44,392 nt of DNA from Longimicrobium sp. (GCA_036389135.1 DASVQP010000119.1:1-44392), one strand, 5' to 3'; counted from the first letter of the stretch, positions 18,775 through 27,436 are shown. Made by a program: numbers and translations. The notes: generated from the letters alone by a model not told the origin.

Positions 18775-19031
18775 CGTCACGTGTTCCGGAGTAATGATCG
18801 AGAAAGGGGGCAGGCTGGGTCCAGGTATGACGTTGGTCGCGCAGTCGGTGGACCAGAAAAGAGGCGTATGGCGACGCTCTGGCGCGTGGCATCTGCCGAG
18901 ATGTCGCCGCCCGTACATCGCGCCCGACGACCGCCGCTGCACGGTGGCTCAACGGAAGCTATCGTTGGACACCCCAACCGCGAGCGAGGGCTGACTCCCG
19001 TTCCACTGCGGGCCGGGAGAGCGGGCTCGAG

Positions 19032-19238
19032 TCAGCGGCGGCTGAACTGGGATCCTGCAGCGCTGCGCGATTCCACGGTGGTCGTGATCCCGAGGTCTTC
19101 CGCGCAACGCTGGTGCATGCCATTGTAGACGAGCCCGGTAAGCGGGCGACGGCAGTAGCTGCACAGGCGCTCGTTCTCGCCGCCGCCGCCAAAGAGATTA
19201 TTCAGAGTGCGTGCGAGCAGGCTAAAGATGTCGGCCAT
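19032..19238 (-). CDS. Small zinc-binding (treble-clef/ribbon-like) protein
   Basis: This is a 68-aa protein. After a short amphipathic helix and a GGGG linker it has C26-x2-C29...H42-x2-C45 (CSYCRRPL, then MHQRC), a likely single zinc site. The start has a good Shine-Dalgarno sequence (GGAGAA, 6 nt before ATG). It lies upstream of the CHAT protease gene in the same direction with a gap of about 260 nt. It may be an adaptor, sensor or regulator of the CHAT module; that is inference from position. It has no DNA-binding helix-turn-helix. Confidence 0.65.
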   Translation of the reverse strand: MADIFSLLARTLNNLFGGGGENERLCSYCRRPLTGLVYNGMHQRCAEDLGITTTVESRSAAGSQFSRR

Positions 19239-20240
19239 GGACGTTCTCCGGTAACAAGGTGCAGTCAGACTCCAGTCTATTTATGAGGAGGGGCCGTCGC
19301 AAGCGCAAGGTTTGTTGAACCTCGCGGGGACGGGCTATCTCGCGTAGTGCATGCTCCCGAAATGCGCGATGCAGTTCCAGGTCGCTCGCCCATCGCCGCG
19401 AGAATGAGCCCCTCCTCAACGCACGTGCGCAAACTAGGACTAGGGAGAGCCTTTCCCTCGGGTCCGTCATTGGATCGCCGCAGCGAGTTTATGAACGCCA
19501 GCATATCGTGCCGGTTCTACCATCGAGCGATCTGGCTTGGAAGGAATCAAGGAAGTCGTCGCGCCGATTGGTTAGCGTCAGATCCTGCTTGCACCGGGAG
19601 CCCCGGGCGATTATCGTGCATTCCCGGACAGACTGAGGGTTTCCCGATAGATCTTGCGTTCTCGCGCTTGGATTTTCGTATTCGTCATCATTCGTCATGG
19701 TTCCGCCCCTGCGTTCCTGCTCATCCCCTATGGAGACTTGGCCAGGAACCGCGTGGAACTCGGGGCGGATCAACCGGTTCATGCGCCTGGACGATGTCGC
19801 ACGCCCTCCGACTTGGTTGAGCGGAGTCCGGAACCGACTGCGGCGGACGGTTTCGGCGCTCGCGCATCCACACCCGAGCGTGAGCTCCACCGCAACCTCC
19901 GCCAGATGGCCGGCGAACCGCGGCCGGCCGCAGAACGAGAGCGGCTCGCCCTCCGCGAGCGTGCGCTCTAACTGCATCCGCGCGACCGCGACCCGGGACT
20001 GGGGGCGGCCTTGCAGCGCGAGCGTGCGCTCCGCATGCTGAACTAGGCAGCCCGCACCCAGCGGTGGATGCGCCGCGCCGACCGCGAGGAACCGCGGGCG
20101 TACTATGCGGCCCGATGGGGCGGCGAGCCAACCGGTTCCTCCCTTCCCAGGTTCGAGGACGTGATTGAGGGCGAGGAGGACTTTCAGGACGCGTACTACT
20201 GAGCGGGCTTCTGCTACACGGGCGTGTGACGCCCGGCGGC
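19239..20240. other. Region of about 1 kb without an intact recognisable gene
   Basis: No gene with a domain is visible. Several short frames look partly protein-like. On the minus strand a 69-codon frame ends at 19489 (start MTNDDEYEN near 19698). On the plus strand a frame from about 19654 is interrupted by two stops (19972 and 20044) and ends with MRRADREEPRAYYAARWGG at 20068-20202. The interrupted plus-strand frame is listed separately as a possible pseudogene. The rest is unassigned. Confidence 0.4.
19654..20202 (+). pseudogene. Possible decayed gene with in-frame stops
   Basis: One plus-strand frame stays protein-like from about 19720 to 20202 apart from two stop codons. It reads ...ELHRNLRQMAGEPRPAAER then ERLALRERAL-stop, continues LQRERALRMLN-stop, then RRADREEPRAYYAARWGG, and ends in an acidic tail (EDVIEGEEDFQDAYY). 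The acidic, Tyr-rich end looks like a genuine C-terminus, and 20068-20202 could by itself encode 44 aa. I recognise no family. Confidence 0.3.
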
Positions 20241-20615
20241 TCAGGGCAGGAGGATGCGGGGACGTTCGCTTCGCCGCACCAGTTCGACCGCCGCCGCGAC
20301 TCGCTCGGGGTCGGCGTCGAGCGGGACATCAATGGTGACCCCGTCTTCTCCGGAGATCCGGATCGACCGACCGGGCCTAGGTGCTTCGTCGCGCGGGCGG
20401 CTGCAGTACGCGATCAAACCCGCGATGAACACGGCCAGGACCTCGGCGCTGGCCTGGATGATCCCGGCGAGGACGTTAGGGTCGATCACAGGCGAGCGTA
20501 CCCGCATAGACCGGGGACGGAGTTCCAGCGTGGCGCTTCCCGCCAGGAACGGACCCAGCGCCATCATCATCTCGCGACTGGAAGAGCCTTCGCAGTAAAT
20601 CAAAACTTCTTTCAT
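20241..20615 (-). CDS. EACC1-like membrane protein (effector-associated constant component)
   Basis: This is a 124-aa protein. The ATG at 20615 has GAGGA just upstream. It has a short N-terminal beta/alpha segment (1-45), one transmembrane helix at about 46-71 (VLAGIIQASAEVLAVFIAGL), then a beta hairpin (SIRISGEDGVTIDVPL) and a helix (PERVAAAVELV). This layout (a single TM followed by a compact beta-rich tail) matches the EACC1 family, described as a constant component of bacterial conflict systems whose other parts include CHAT or caspase-like proteases. The CHAT protease lies 1.5 kb downstream on the same strand, which supports the link. The family call is from architecture, not a profile match. 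It may anchor or activate the effector at the membrane. Confidence 0.55.
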   Translation of the reverse strand: MKEVLIYCEGSSSREMMMALGPFLAGSATLELRPRSMRVRSPVIDPNVLAGIIQASAEVLAVFIAGLIAYCSRPRDEAPRPGRSIRISGEDGVTIDVPLDADPERVAAAVELVRRSERPRILLP

Positions 20616-21353
20616 CGTTCCTCTACATGGTGGGGAGACGAGTGGTGCACAGACCGGTCCTGGCGGCGTAATTCTAGGGCGCGGGCACGCGCCCCGGCAA
20701 CGGTGCGCGGCCACGGCGGGCGGACGCCGACAATCCCATCTAAGAGGAATGGTGTCGGGTTCGCCGCGCCGACAGTTTCGGCTAGCGAGCGCTCATCGAG
20801 CTGCTCCAGCGCGCACGAAGCATGGTCGCGAAGGTCCAGGAGCCGCCCCCTCGCGGCGCAGCAGCGCGCCGATCTCGCCCGGCCTGGAGCAGGCGTCGGC
20901 CGCCTGCACAATTCGCAGCTTGTACTCGGCCGCGAAGCCGCCGCCGCTTCGGCCGCTCGACAGTTCGGGATCGGGGGTATCCGGGCCGCGGCCGTAACGG
21001 GGGCCACTTCGCTCCGCTCGCCTACTGCTCGCTGCAACCCGGTGCCCCCGGTTCCGTTCAGTCTGTTATCCAGCTCGTTTCTCTCTCTGCCCTCTTGCTC
21101 AGTAATTCGAGAACGATAACTGTCTCACCTGAACTTGGCAGAGAGGGTGCGCGTGCGCCGTCGAAGACCGCCGTTAAGACCGTCTTTGAGCCCCTGGAAG
21201 GGAGCCAGGGGCACACGCCGGCAGCTTTAAAGGCGACGGAGGTTGACCCAGCTATGGTCCCCTATGCGGAGATTCCGCACAGTGCCTCGATTTCCGCGAA
21301 CGTAACCCGCATTCTCCGGTAATCCGTCGGAAGAGCGAAGGTGACCGTCGGAG
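20616..21353. other. Intergenic and fossil IS DNA upstream of the EACC1-like gene
   Basis: No intact gene is visible. A minus-strand frame ending at 20612 overlaps the EACC1-like start (ATGA), but it changes character and appears to run through frameshifted transposase DNA (listed separately). An 8-bp hairpin (GCCCCTGG/CCAGGGGC) lies at 21190-21212 without a T-run. I see nothing else between 21000 and 21353, the junction back to the pilus locus. Confidence 0.4.
20793..20999 (-). pseudogene. IS3-type transposase OrfA fragment (decayed)
   Basis: On the minus strand one frame reads DTPDPELSSGRSGGGF then AAEYKLRIVQAADACS, then RPGEIGALLRREG. This is the helix-turn-helix signature at the N-terminus of IS3-family OrfA-type transposases. 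After REG the expected continuation is lost, a different frame (LLDLRDHASCALEQL) takes over, and the first frame stops at 20793. No catalytic domain or second orf is present. It is a remnant marking past insertion at the island edge. Confidence 0.6.
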
Positions 21354-22259
21354 CTATGGCGCCCCGCGGTGCTCCGATAGGTCCCGGAGTCGCCGTGCCT
21401 GCTGCGAGCGTCCGGCCCGCTCCAGGGCTTCCGCGGCGGCGCCCCAGTGCTCCCTCGCCAGCCCCGCCTCGAATGCGCGCAGGTACGCATCCGCGGCCGA
21501 GTGCTCACCACCCGGCAATCGCCCAAGGAGCTCCGCGGCCTGGCGGGATTCGTCGGCGCTTGCCGCCGGGTTCGCCGCGGCCGAGTCCAGGGAAGCGAGC
21601 GCGGCGGCGGTGTCGCCGAGGGCGAGGTACGCCCCGCCGCGCAGGAGAAGCACCGGGGCAGTACGCCCGACGGCGGCCGTTTCCGACAGCGCCCGCCCGG
21701 GGTCGCCGCTTCGAAGAGCGACAGCGCCAGGCTCCGCCGGTCGCTTGAACGAGCGGAACCGGGCCATCAGCATCTCCCCCTGCGGCGCGAGCACCAGCGC
21801 GGCGGCGGCGGCGACCACCAGGACGGGCGCCAGTGCCGCCCGCCTCGGCGTCGGCGTGGGACGGAACGTCGGTTCGGCTGGGGCAACGCGGCGGACGGCA
21901 AGTGCCCGCGGGGCAGGCACGAACCCCTCGGCGTCGATCACAGGCCGGGCAGTCGGAAACCGAGGCACCGGAAATCCAAGTGCGTCCGAGGGCAGACCAT
22001 CGGCGCTGGGATTCACGTCCACCGGCGCGCCGCGCGGCGGCGCCGGGATGTTCGGCACGGCAGCAGCGCGCGGACGAGCCGCACGTAGGCGGTGGAACGC
22101 GAGCAGCACCACCGGGAGCACGCCGTCCGGACTGATCCTGGACGCCCAGCGAAGGAGGACCAGCGCCTCACGGACACGTCCCGCCGCAGCCTGTGTCTCG
22201 GCATCGGATACCAGTCGCTCAACGAGCGGCTGCGCCGTCGCCTCACGATCCTTCAGCAT
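21354..22259 (-). CDS. Single-pass membrane protein with C-terminal TPR-like repeats
   Basis: This is a 301-aa protein. Residues 1-60 are a helical TPR-like segment, followed by a Pro-rich linker (about 65-135), one TM helix at about 140-160 (ALAPVLVVAAAAALVLA), and two or three TPR-like repeats at about 180-270. The ATG at 22259 overlaps the end of the upstream gene (stop at 22253-22255), so it is the last gene of a tightly packed operon with the prepilin peptidase-like gene. TPR proteins often act as assembly scaffolds or pilotins (PilF/PilW-type), but the order TM-then-TPR differs from those. A scaffold role in pilus assembly is inferred. Confidence 0.7.
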   Translation of the reverse strand: MLKDREATAQPLVERLVSDAETQAAAGRVREALVLLRWASRISPDGVLPVVLLAFHRLRAARPRAAAVPNIPAPPRGAPVDVNPSADGLPSDALGFPVPRFPTARPVIDAEGFVPAPRALAVRRVAPAEPTFRPTPTPRRAALAPVLVVAAAAALVLAPQGEMLMARFRSFKRPAEPGAVALRSGDPGRALSETAAVGRTAPVLLLRGGAYLALGDTAAALASLDSAAANPAASADESRQAAELLGRLPGGEHSAADAYLRAFEAGLAREHWGAAAEALERAGRSQQARRLRDLSEHRGAP

Positions 22260-23545
22260 CCTACGGCTGCCTGGCGGTCCTGCAGATCGGGGAAGTGCGC
22301 GGCATGGCCACTGGCCGCGACCCGGGCGAAACACGAGCGCGCCAGCGCATCGTCGTCCACCGCCTGAGCCGCAATGCCCTGAAGGTACACGATCCCCAAC
22401 AGCGAATCTCCTTCCCGGGCGAAAATCCGTGTCGCGCGTGCGCCTGTGGCCACCGCCTCCACGAAGCGCCCGGCTCCGACCAGGCTCTGCATCACGCCCT
22501 CACACGCGGGAACCCGCAGCTCGGGGAGCTGCATCGCGGCGGAGAACATGACCTCCGCAGTCTCGAAATCACGGTTGATCAGGAACGTCGTCGCGGTCTC
22601 GAAGAGCAACTGTCCCTCCTCATCGGACACGCTCGCCAGCATCTCCTCCACCAGCCGGTCGCGAAGCGCGTCGGGGTCCGTGAGATCCGCGTCCTCGGCC
22701 GCGATCGTCACCCGGCCTGAAAACCCCGCGGGCGCCGCGGGGCCGTCGAGCGTCAGGTCCAACAGCACGACGACGTCGTCCCCGCCCCGCTCCACGCCGC
22801 GGTCTGCCACCTGCAGCGGCTCTTCGGCAGCGTGCGCCACCCGCGTCCCCCTCGCGCGCTCGAACGGGCTGACCGTCGGGACCGGCGGCAGCGCTTCGCC
22901 GGAAGCGCGGTGAGAGCCGGCGGGTTCGCCCACGCCGCCGTCGCCGATGTCCGCCTCGACGCCAGCGTCGGCTTCGCCCCAATCGTCTTCGCCGGGTAGT
23001 TCGGGGAGGATCGGGCGCGCAATGACATCGCCGCCGGAGTCTGCCGCCGCAGCGGGGGCCACAGGCGCGGCGTCACCCCACTCGTCCTCGCCTGGCAGGT
23101 CGGGCAGTGTCGGGCTGGCGACGATCCCCGCGCTCCCGGCTGTGGACGGCGCGTCTCCGGGGACGGGGGGCAGAAGGTCCAGCAGCCCCGCGCGCATGGA
23201 ACGCGAGAAGACACGCGGCGCCCCCTCGATGATACGCCTCAGACGCCGGTTCCAGACCGGGTCCGCCGGGTCCCGTCGCTCCACCAGGCCGACGACCTCT
23301 GCCGTCGCCGTTTTGAGGTCGACGGACGCGGCGGCGAGCCTCACCGCTACGAAGGCGGCCTCATCGGTGTCCGGCCCAGGGCTCAGCGTCTCCCGCGCGC
23401 GCGCCAGGGCCGCACGGGCAACGTCCAGGCGTCCCGCGTCGATCTCCTCCTCCGCCGCCTCCAGGTGCCATCGCGGCGAGTCCTCCCGAAGCGTCCGGAT
23501 CTGCTCATCGGGGGACCGTCCGCCGTCGCCGCCCGTCATGGTCAT
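22253..23545 (-). CDS. Hypothetical cytoplasmic protein with TPR-like ends and a duplicated LPxLPGEDxWG motif
   Basis: This is a 430-aa protein whose ATG at 23545 follows GAGGA at good spacing. The N-terminal about 110 residues are helical with TPR-like signatures (AAEEEIDAGRLDVARAALAR). The acidic middle contains two near-copies of a short motif, LPDLPGEDEWGDA (about 147) and LPELPGEDDWGEA (about 180). The C-terminal about 170 residues contain more TPR-like helices (LLFETATTFLINRDFETAEV). It has no signal peptide or TM. It lies between the barrel-protein gene and the TM-TPR gene in the operon. The duplicated motif looks like a docking peptide for a partner protein; that is inference. Confidence 0.7.
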   Translation of the reverse strand: MTMTGGDGGRSPDEQIRTLREDSPRWHLEAAEEEIDAGRLDVARAALARARETLSPGPDTDEAAFVAVRLAAASVDLKTATAEVVGLVERRDPADPVWNRRLRRIIEGAPRVFSRSMRAGLLDLLPPVPGDAPSTAGSAGIVASPTLPDLPGEDEWGDAAPVAPAAAADSGGDVIARPILPELPGEDDWGEADAGVEADIGDGGVGEPAGSHRASGEALPPVPTVSPFERARGTRVAHAAEEPLQVADRGVERGGDDVVVLLDLTLDGPAAPAGFSGRVTIAAEDADLTDPDALRDRLVEEMLASVSDEEGQLLFETATTFLINRDFETAEVMFSAAMQLPELRVPACEGVMQSLVGAGRFVEAVATGARATRIFAREGDSLLGIVYLQGIAAQAVDDDALARSCFARVAASGHAAHFPDLQDRQAAVGC

Positions 23546-23565
23546 CTCGTCCTCGGCGTGGTGGG

Positions 23566-24819
23566 TCAGGAGCGAAAGAGATCGCAGCCGGCCGTGGAAC
23601 CGACCGACAACGAGGCCGAGAACCCGAAGCTCGCTCCCCACGGGCCGGTCCGCCGGACTACGCTGGCGACCCACTGGCGCTCACAGGTGCCCAGCCGGAC
23701 TCCCAGCCCGATCGCTTTCGCATCGCTGCCCCAGGCGTACGACGCACGGACCGGCATGGACGCGCTGCCGGTGAACGCGAGCGTGAAGGGCGCCGCCTGC
23801 CACTCCGGATCGAGCCCGCCGTCCCGCACCGTTGCTCGCCACGCCGCCGAAAACGATCCGGCGTCGGTCTCGACGCTCCCGCCCGCACGCACGACGGCCG
23901 GGAAACCGACCGACTCCCAGAGGGCAGCCGCGAGCCGGCCTTCCTCGGTGTCCTCATCTCCCTGTCCGAGGTACGCACCGTTCGACTCGACCACCTCATA
24001 GCCACCGGTGGCGCCTTGAAGAACAGCGACATCGCGGACCCGCGGACCATTCTTCGGCCGGAACGCCCCGGACACCACATTCGAGGCCGACACGCCGACG
24101 CGTACCCTCGCGACCGGCTGCGCGAGAACACCCACGTCCACCCCGTACCCGGGGACGTTCTCGATGCGCGTCTCCCGGAAGACGTCCTCGCCCGGCGCGT
24201 CGCCGCGAAAACCGCCGCGGGCGTAGGAGTGGGCCAGCCACCCCTTGGCGGTGGCTCCCAGCCATACGCTCCCCAGCACGGGCATCCGACCGACATGAGA
24301 TCCGCGGGTCACCGCCAGCACCGAGTAGGTAGACCGCATGGCCGAGTCCGCGGTACCCGGCGCGCGAACCGGGGACCCGCCCAGCGGCTCGCCGATGCCG
24401 GCGGGAACGTCGGCGCCCACGATCTCTCCCGACGAAAGGGTCACCGCCAGGTCGCGGTGCTGCGTCGCGAACCAGCGGATGCGCGCGTCGCCGAACCCGG
24501 CGCCGCCGCGGGGCGCCGCCCGGCGCGGCAGGCGGGCCATCCCCCAGCCGTCGAACCCGAGGGCCGAGGCGGAGGTGAGCCAGGATGCCGCTGGCAGCGC
24601 ACCCACGTCCACCGAAACGAGCGAGTACGACGAGAGCGGCCCGTCGTAGATCCCCACGAGTGCGGGGTTCCACTGCACGGCGTCGGCGCGGCGTGATTCC
24701 GTCACGGCCGCGTCGCCCACGGCAGCGGCCGTCCCGAGCGAAAGCGGCTGTTGCGCCGAGAGCGGCGCGGTCCCGAGGAGTGCGACCGCCGCCGCGGCGA
24801 AGTGAGCACGAGAGATCAT
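23566..24819 (-). CDS. Outer-membrane beta-barrel protein (PorV/UPF0164-like architecture)
   Basis: This is a 417-aa protein with a cleavable signal peptide (MISRAHFAAAAVALLGTAPL then SAQQ). It has alternating hydrophobic strands throughout and a repeated SYS/GVG pattern ending in FSASLSVG, typical of outer-membrane barrels of about 12-16 strands. The motif ADAVQWNPALVG near the N-terminus resembles the 'A.....NPA..' start of PorV/FadL-like barrels. The ATG at 24819 overlaps the stop of the prepilin peptidase-like gene (ATGA). Position in the operon suggests an outer-membrane component of the filament or secretion system; it is not a secretin. Confidence 0.75.
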   Translation of the reverse strand: MISRAHFAAAAVALLGTAPLSAQQPLSLGTAAAVGDAAVTESRRADAVQWNPALVGIYDGPLSSYSLVSVDVGALPAASWLTSASALGFDGWGMARLPRRAAPRGGAGFGDARIRWFATQHRDLAVTLSSGEIVGADVPAGIGEPLGGSPVRAPGTADSAMRSTYSVLAVTRGSHVGRMPVLGSVWLGATAKGWLAHSYARGGFRGDAPGEDVFRETRIENVPGYGVDVGVLAQPVARVRVGVSASNVVSGAFRPKNGPRVRDVAVLQGATGGYEVVESNGAYLGQGDEDTEEGRLAAALWESVGFPAVVRAGGSVETDAGSFSAAWRATVRDGGLDPEWQAAPFTLAFTGSASMPVRASYAWGSDAKAIGLGVRLGTCERQWVASVVRRTGPWGASFGFSASLSVGSTAGCDLFRS

Positions 24820-25679
24820 CGGTTGTCCGAGAGGAGGTGGGTGAGAACGAGGTCGTTCCGAAGGGCTGATGTGCCCTGGAGGGTGGGGGTCGCACCCCCG
24901 AGGATGACGATGATGGCGGCCAGCGCCAGGCACGCACCGAACGGCGCCGCCGCATCCGGCAAAGACTCGCCGCGAGCTCGCGCGGGCGGGCGAAGGAGCA
25001 CAAGCCCGAGCGCGGCGACGCCGGCGCCGGCCGGCCCACCGAACGCCGCCAGGGCCGCCCCAGCCGCGGTCACGCATCCATGGAGGAGGCGCGCCCCGAA
25101 AGCACGCGGTTGCGGCGAGAGGTATGCGAGCGCGATCACGCCCGCGACGAGGACCACGTCGATGCCTAGCGTCCCGCCGGGCAGCGCACCGACGAATCCG
25201 ATCACACCGTAGTCCGCCGCGCCGACCGGCGCCCTCCGCTTGACTGCACCGGCAAGCGCCGCCGCCGCACGGAGCCCTCCGGCGAGGCCGAGCGCGGTCA
25301 GCGCGCGACCCGCCATGCCGCCCCATCCCGCCTGGCACCACCCGAGCGCCAGTCCCGCGGCGATTCCGCCGATCCAGAGAACGTGCGGGATCTGGAGCGT
25401 CCGCTCGTCATAGATCGCGATGCCAAGGAGGAGCCACCCGACCACGCACGCCGCGCCTGCGGCGGCGGGTGTCGGGGTGAAGATCCAGGCCGCGAATGGG
25501 ATCAACCCTCCGACCATCGCGCCGGCAGTTGCGCCGTGTCTGCGGAGCCGGATCGTGACACCGGCCAGGCGCGGCGCGCCGGGGTCGGGCAGCCGGCGCG
25601 CCAGGAGTTCGAGTGAGCCACCCGTCAGCGTACCGAGGGTGACCGCCGCCAGAAGGGCCACCGCACCGAGGAACGTCAT
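24816..25679 (-). CDS. Prepilin peptidase-like (A24) membrane protein
   Basis: This is a 287-aa polytopic membrane protein with about seven or eight TM helices. A24 peptidases are inner-membrane aspartate proteases that cut prepilin leader peptides. The first Asp is in YDERTLQIPHVL (D91), the standard D-x5-I-P pattern. The second is in VGAADYGVIGFVGALPG (D156), where family members usually have G-x-G-D. The last helix has 'AAPFGACLALAAI', like the conserved PFGP-x-L end. There is no N-terminal Cys-rich methyltransferase domain, so it would cleave but not methylate. The start at 25679 overlaps the previous stop (ATGA). It is the likely processing enzyme for the giant pilin-like protein. Confidence 0.75.
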   Translation of the reverse strand: MTFLGAVALLAAVTLGTLTGGSLELLARRLPDPGAPRLAGVTIRLRRHGATAGAMVGGLIPFAAWIFTPTPAAAGAACVVGWLLLGIAIYDERTLQIPHVLWIGGIAAGLALGWCQAGWGGMAGRALTALGLAGGLRAAAALAGAVKRRAPVGAADYGVIGFVGALPGGTLGIDVVLVAGVIALAYLSPQPRAFGARLLHGCVTAAGAALAAFGGPAGAGVAALGLVLLRPPARARGESLPDAAAPFGACLALAAIIVILGGATPTLQGTSALRNDLVLTHLLSDNR

Positions 25680-26278
25680 GCCGCCCCCGGGACCACCGTG
25701 CCTTCGCGGGCAAGCCGGCGCACCCAGAGGTACACGTCCATCGCCGCGCGCTGCAGACGGTGCATCCCGAGATCGGAGACTTCGCACTCCGTAGTGCCCT
25801 CCCACTCGAAGCGCGATTCCACCCGGACGTGCTCGCCCGTCTCTGACACCTCGGCCACGACCCGCGCGCGCACGGCTTCGGCCCTCACCCCGCACCGCAG
25901 CTCCGACACGAGCACCGCCACCTCGATCCATTCACCGCTGACGGTGAACCCGGCGTCGCCGACGTCGGACAGCTGCACGGGACGCGGCCAGGAAAGGGAC
26001 CGCATCGGGACCGGGTGCCCGATCGCCGGGAGGGCGGCCAGCACGTTGCCGATCGGTGCGTCGACCCCCAGGGTGCCGGCCGCGTCGCGGGCCGGCCGCC
26101 AACCAGGCTCACGCCGGGCTGAAAGCACCGCTTGCGGCCGCCCGCCCACCCGATCCGCACGCGGGTACGCGCCGGGCGTAGACGGCAGATCCGTCGGACG
26201 TCCCGTCACGGGCGCACAGCCCGCCGGGATCGCGAAGGAGAGTGAGATCCCGATAATGCCCCATCTACTCATGTTCAC
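25676..26278 (-). CDS. Lipoprotein of unknown function
   Basis: This is a 200-aa protein starting at GTG (26278) or ATG (26272). The signal SFAIPAGCAP gives a lipobox Cys near 21. The mature part has a Pro/Arg linker then a mixed alpha/beta domain (about 80-195) with Cys in 'ELRCGVRAE' and 'TTECEVSD', possibly forming a disulfide. Its stop overlaps the start of the prepilin peptidase-like gene. No family is recognised. Given its position it could be a PilP-like or pilotin-like lipoprotein of the filament machine. Confidence 0.7.
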   Translation of the reverse strand: MNMSRWGIIGISLSFAIPAGCAPVTGRPTDLPSTPGAYPRADRVGGRPQAVLSARREPGWRPARDAAGTLGVDAPIGNVLAALPAIGHPVPMRSLSWPRPVQLSDVGDAGFTVSGEWIEVAVLVSELRCGVRAEAVRARVVAEVSETGEHVRVESRFEWEGTTECEVSDLGMHRLQRAAMDVYLWVRRLAREGTVVPGAA

Positions 26279-26284
26279 GCGCGA

Positions 26285-27436
26285 TCAGGGTTGGTTGAGC
26301 TCGAAAGGCCCGCTTCGGGACCACGTTCGCAGGTCGGAACTGGAGAGGATCATGAGCGCCCCCGGCGAGCCCCGCGGCCCGAGGAGCACCCATGCCTGGA
26401 CGTCGGCGCCATTCCGATATACCCCGACCAGGGAGAGATCGCCGTCGCCCGGCTCCCCGCTGTACGTCCACTGCACCGTCACGCGGGACCCGGAACCCAC
26501 GCAGGCGACAAGCGCAGAGCCCCGCGCCCCGCCGTAAGCCAGCAGAACACCACCGCGAACGTCGAGAACCTGCCGCAGGTCGCTCGCCGCGTAACCCAGC
26601 GAGGCCCCCGCGGCCGCATACGCGCCCCGGTCAGCGTCCGAGGCGGCGCGGGGACGTGTAAAGCGCTCGCTCGCCACTTCGCACGCCTGGCGCGGAACGA
26701 CCGGTTCCCCGCTCCACTGGCTGCCGCCTTCCGCGCGGCCGATCCCTCGAAGGTCCCCGATCTGCCGCGAAGGCATCGCGAGATCGACCCGCGCGCGCAG
26801 CTCACACCGGCCAATCACCGCCCACTCACCTTCGAGGCCCGCCGGCGTAGGACCACCGCCGTTCCCGAGGTCGTGGAAGACCGCTCGCCCGCCGGTGCGG
26901 ACGATGGCCAGCAGCGGCTGACGCAGCGCGATCCCGCGCGGGATTCCCTGCGCCGGCGAGGGACGGTTCCGTGCAGGAACGGCGCTCGGTTCGGCGGCTC
27001 CCGACTCCGGACGCGGAGGCTCGGCGACGACAGGCTCCGGCGGCGCCGGCGGAACGGGCGCGGCGGGAGCGGGGCCACTCGACGCGGTCGGGACGGCCGC
27101 GTCCGGCACCACGGAACCAGGTCGCTCCACCGTGTTCGCGCCGCGCAGCACCGCGTACTGGCCACCGAATTCAGGGCGCGGAACGCCGGCGTCGAATGGC
27201 TCGAAGCCCGGCGCGGCGGGAACGTGCGGCTCGGCGGAGGTCGCGGCCGCCGGCGGTGCACCCGCGAGGGGACCAGGCGCGGCCGCGGGCTTCACGGATC
27301 GCTGGGGCGCCGCTGCGGCGGAAGGCGGCGGCGACGGTTCCGGGGACAGGTAGGACCCGATGAGGACGCCGGCCGAGAGGAGAACCGTGGCCAGGGCAGA
27401 CGCGTGGATCCACTGGGTGCGGAGATTCACTTTCAC
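26285..27436 (-). CDS. Inner-membrane protein with one N-terminal TM and long Pro/Ala-rich periplasmic linker
   Basis: This is a 383-aa protein starting at a GTG (27436) that overlaps the stop of the upstream gene (GTGA). The TM is at about 7-27 (HASALATVLLSAGVLIG). It is followed by about 150 residues of Pro/Ala-rich spacer and a C-terminal globular part with several Cys (GRCELRAR, RQACEVAS, LVACVGSG). The topology (short cytoplasmic tail, TM, Pro-rich linker, periplasmic domain) is shared with TonB/PilP/GspC-type bridging proteins that link inner and outer membrane parts. That parallel is topological only; no family signature was recognised. Confidence 0.7.
   Translation of the reverse strand: MKVNLRTQWIHASALATVLLSAGVLIGSYLSPEPSPPPSAAAAPQRSVKPAAAPGPLAGAPPAAATSAEPHVPAAPGFEPFDAGVPRPEFGGQYAVLRGANTVERPGSVVPDAAVPTASSGPAPAAPVPPAPPEPVVAEPPRPESGAAEPSAVPARNRPSPAQGIPRGIALRQPLLAIVRTGGRAVFHDLGNGGGPTPAGLEGEWAVIGRCELRARVDLAMPSRQIGDLRGIGRAEGGSQWSGEPVVPRQACEVASERFTRPRAASDADRGAYAAAGASLGYAASDLRQVLDVRGGVLLAYGGARGSALVACVGSGSRVTVQWTYSGEPGDGDLSLVGVYRNGADVQAWVLLGPRGSPGALMILSSSDLRTWSRSGPFELNQP

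Noticed and set aside
19489-19698. A 69-codon minus-strand frame (MTNDDEYEN...)
   Set aside because: Weak RBS and no family; kept only as a note in the gap entry.
20612-21037. A 141-codon minus frame overlapping the EACC1-like start by ATGA
   Set aside because: Looks like a coupled gene, but the sequence crosses a frameshifted transposase remnant and lacks a plausible fold.
21190-21212. 8-bp hairpin GCCCCTGG/CCAGGGGC
   Set aside because: No T-run on either strand and no gene end nearby.
21610-22551. Plus-strand frames opposite the TPR proteins
   Set aside because: Ser/Arg-rich composition without a domain, while the minus strand carries overlapping start/stop coupled genes.
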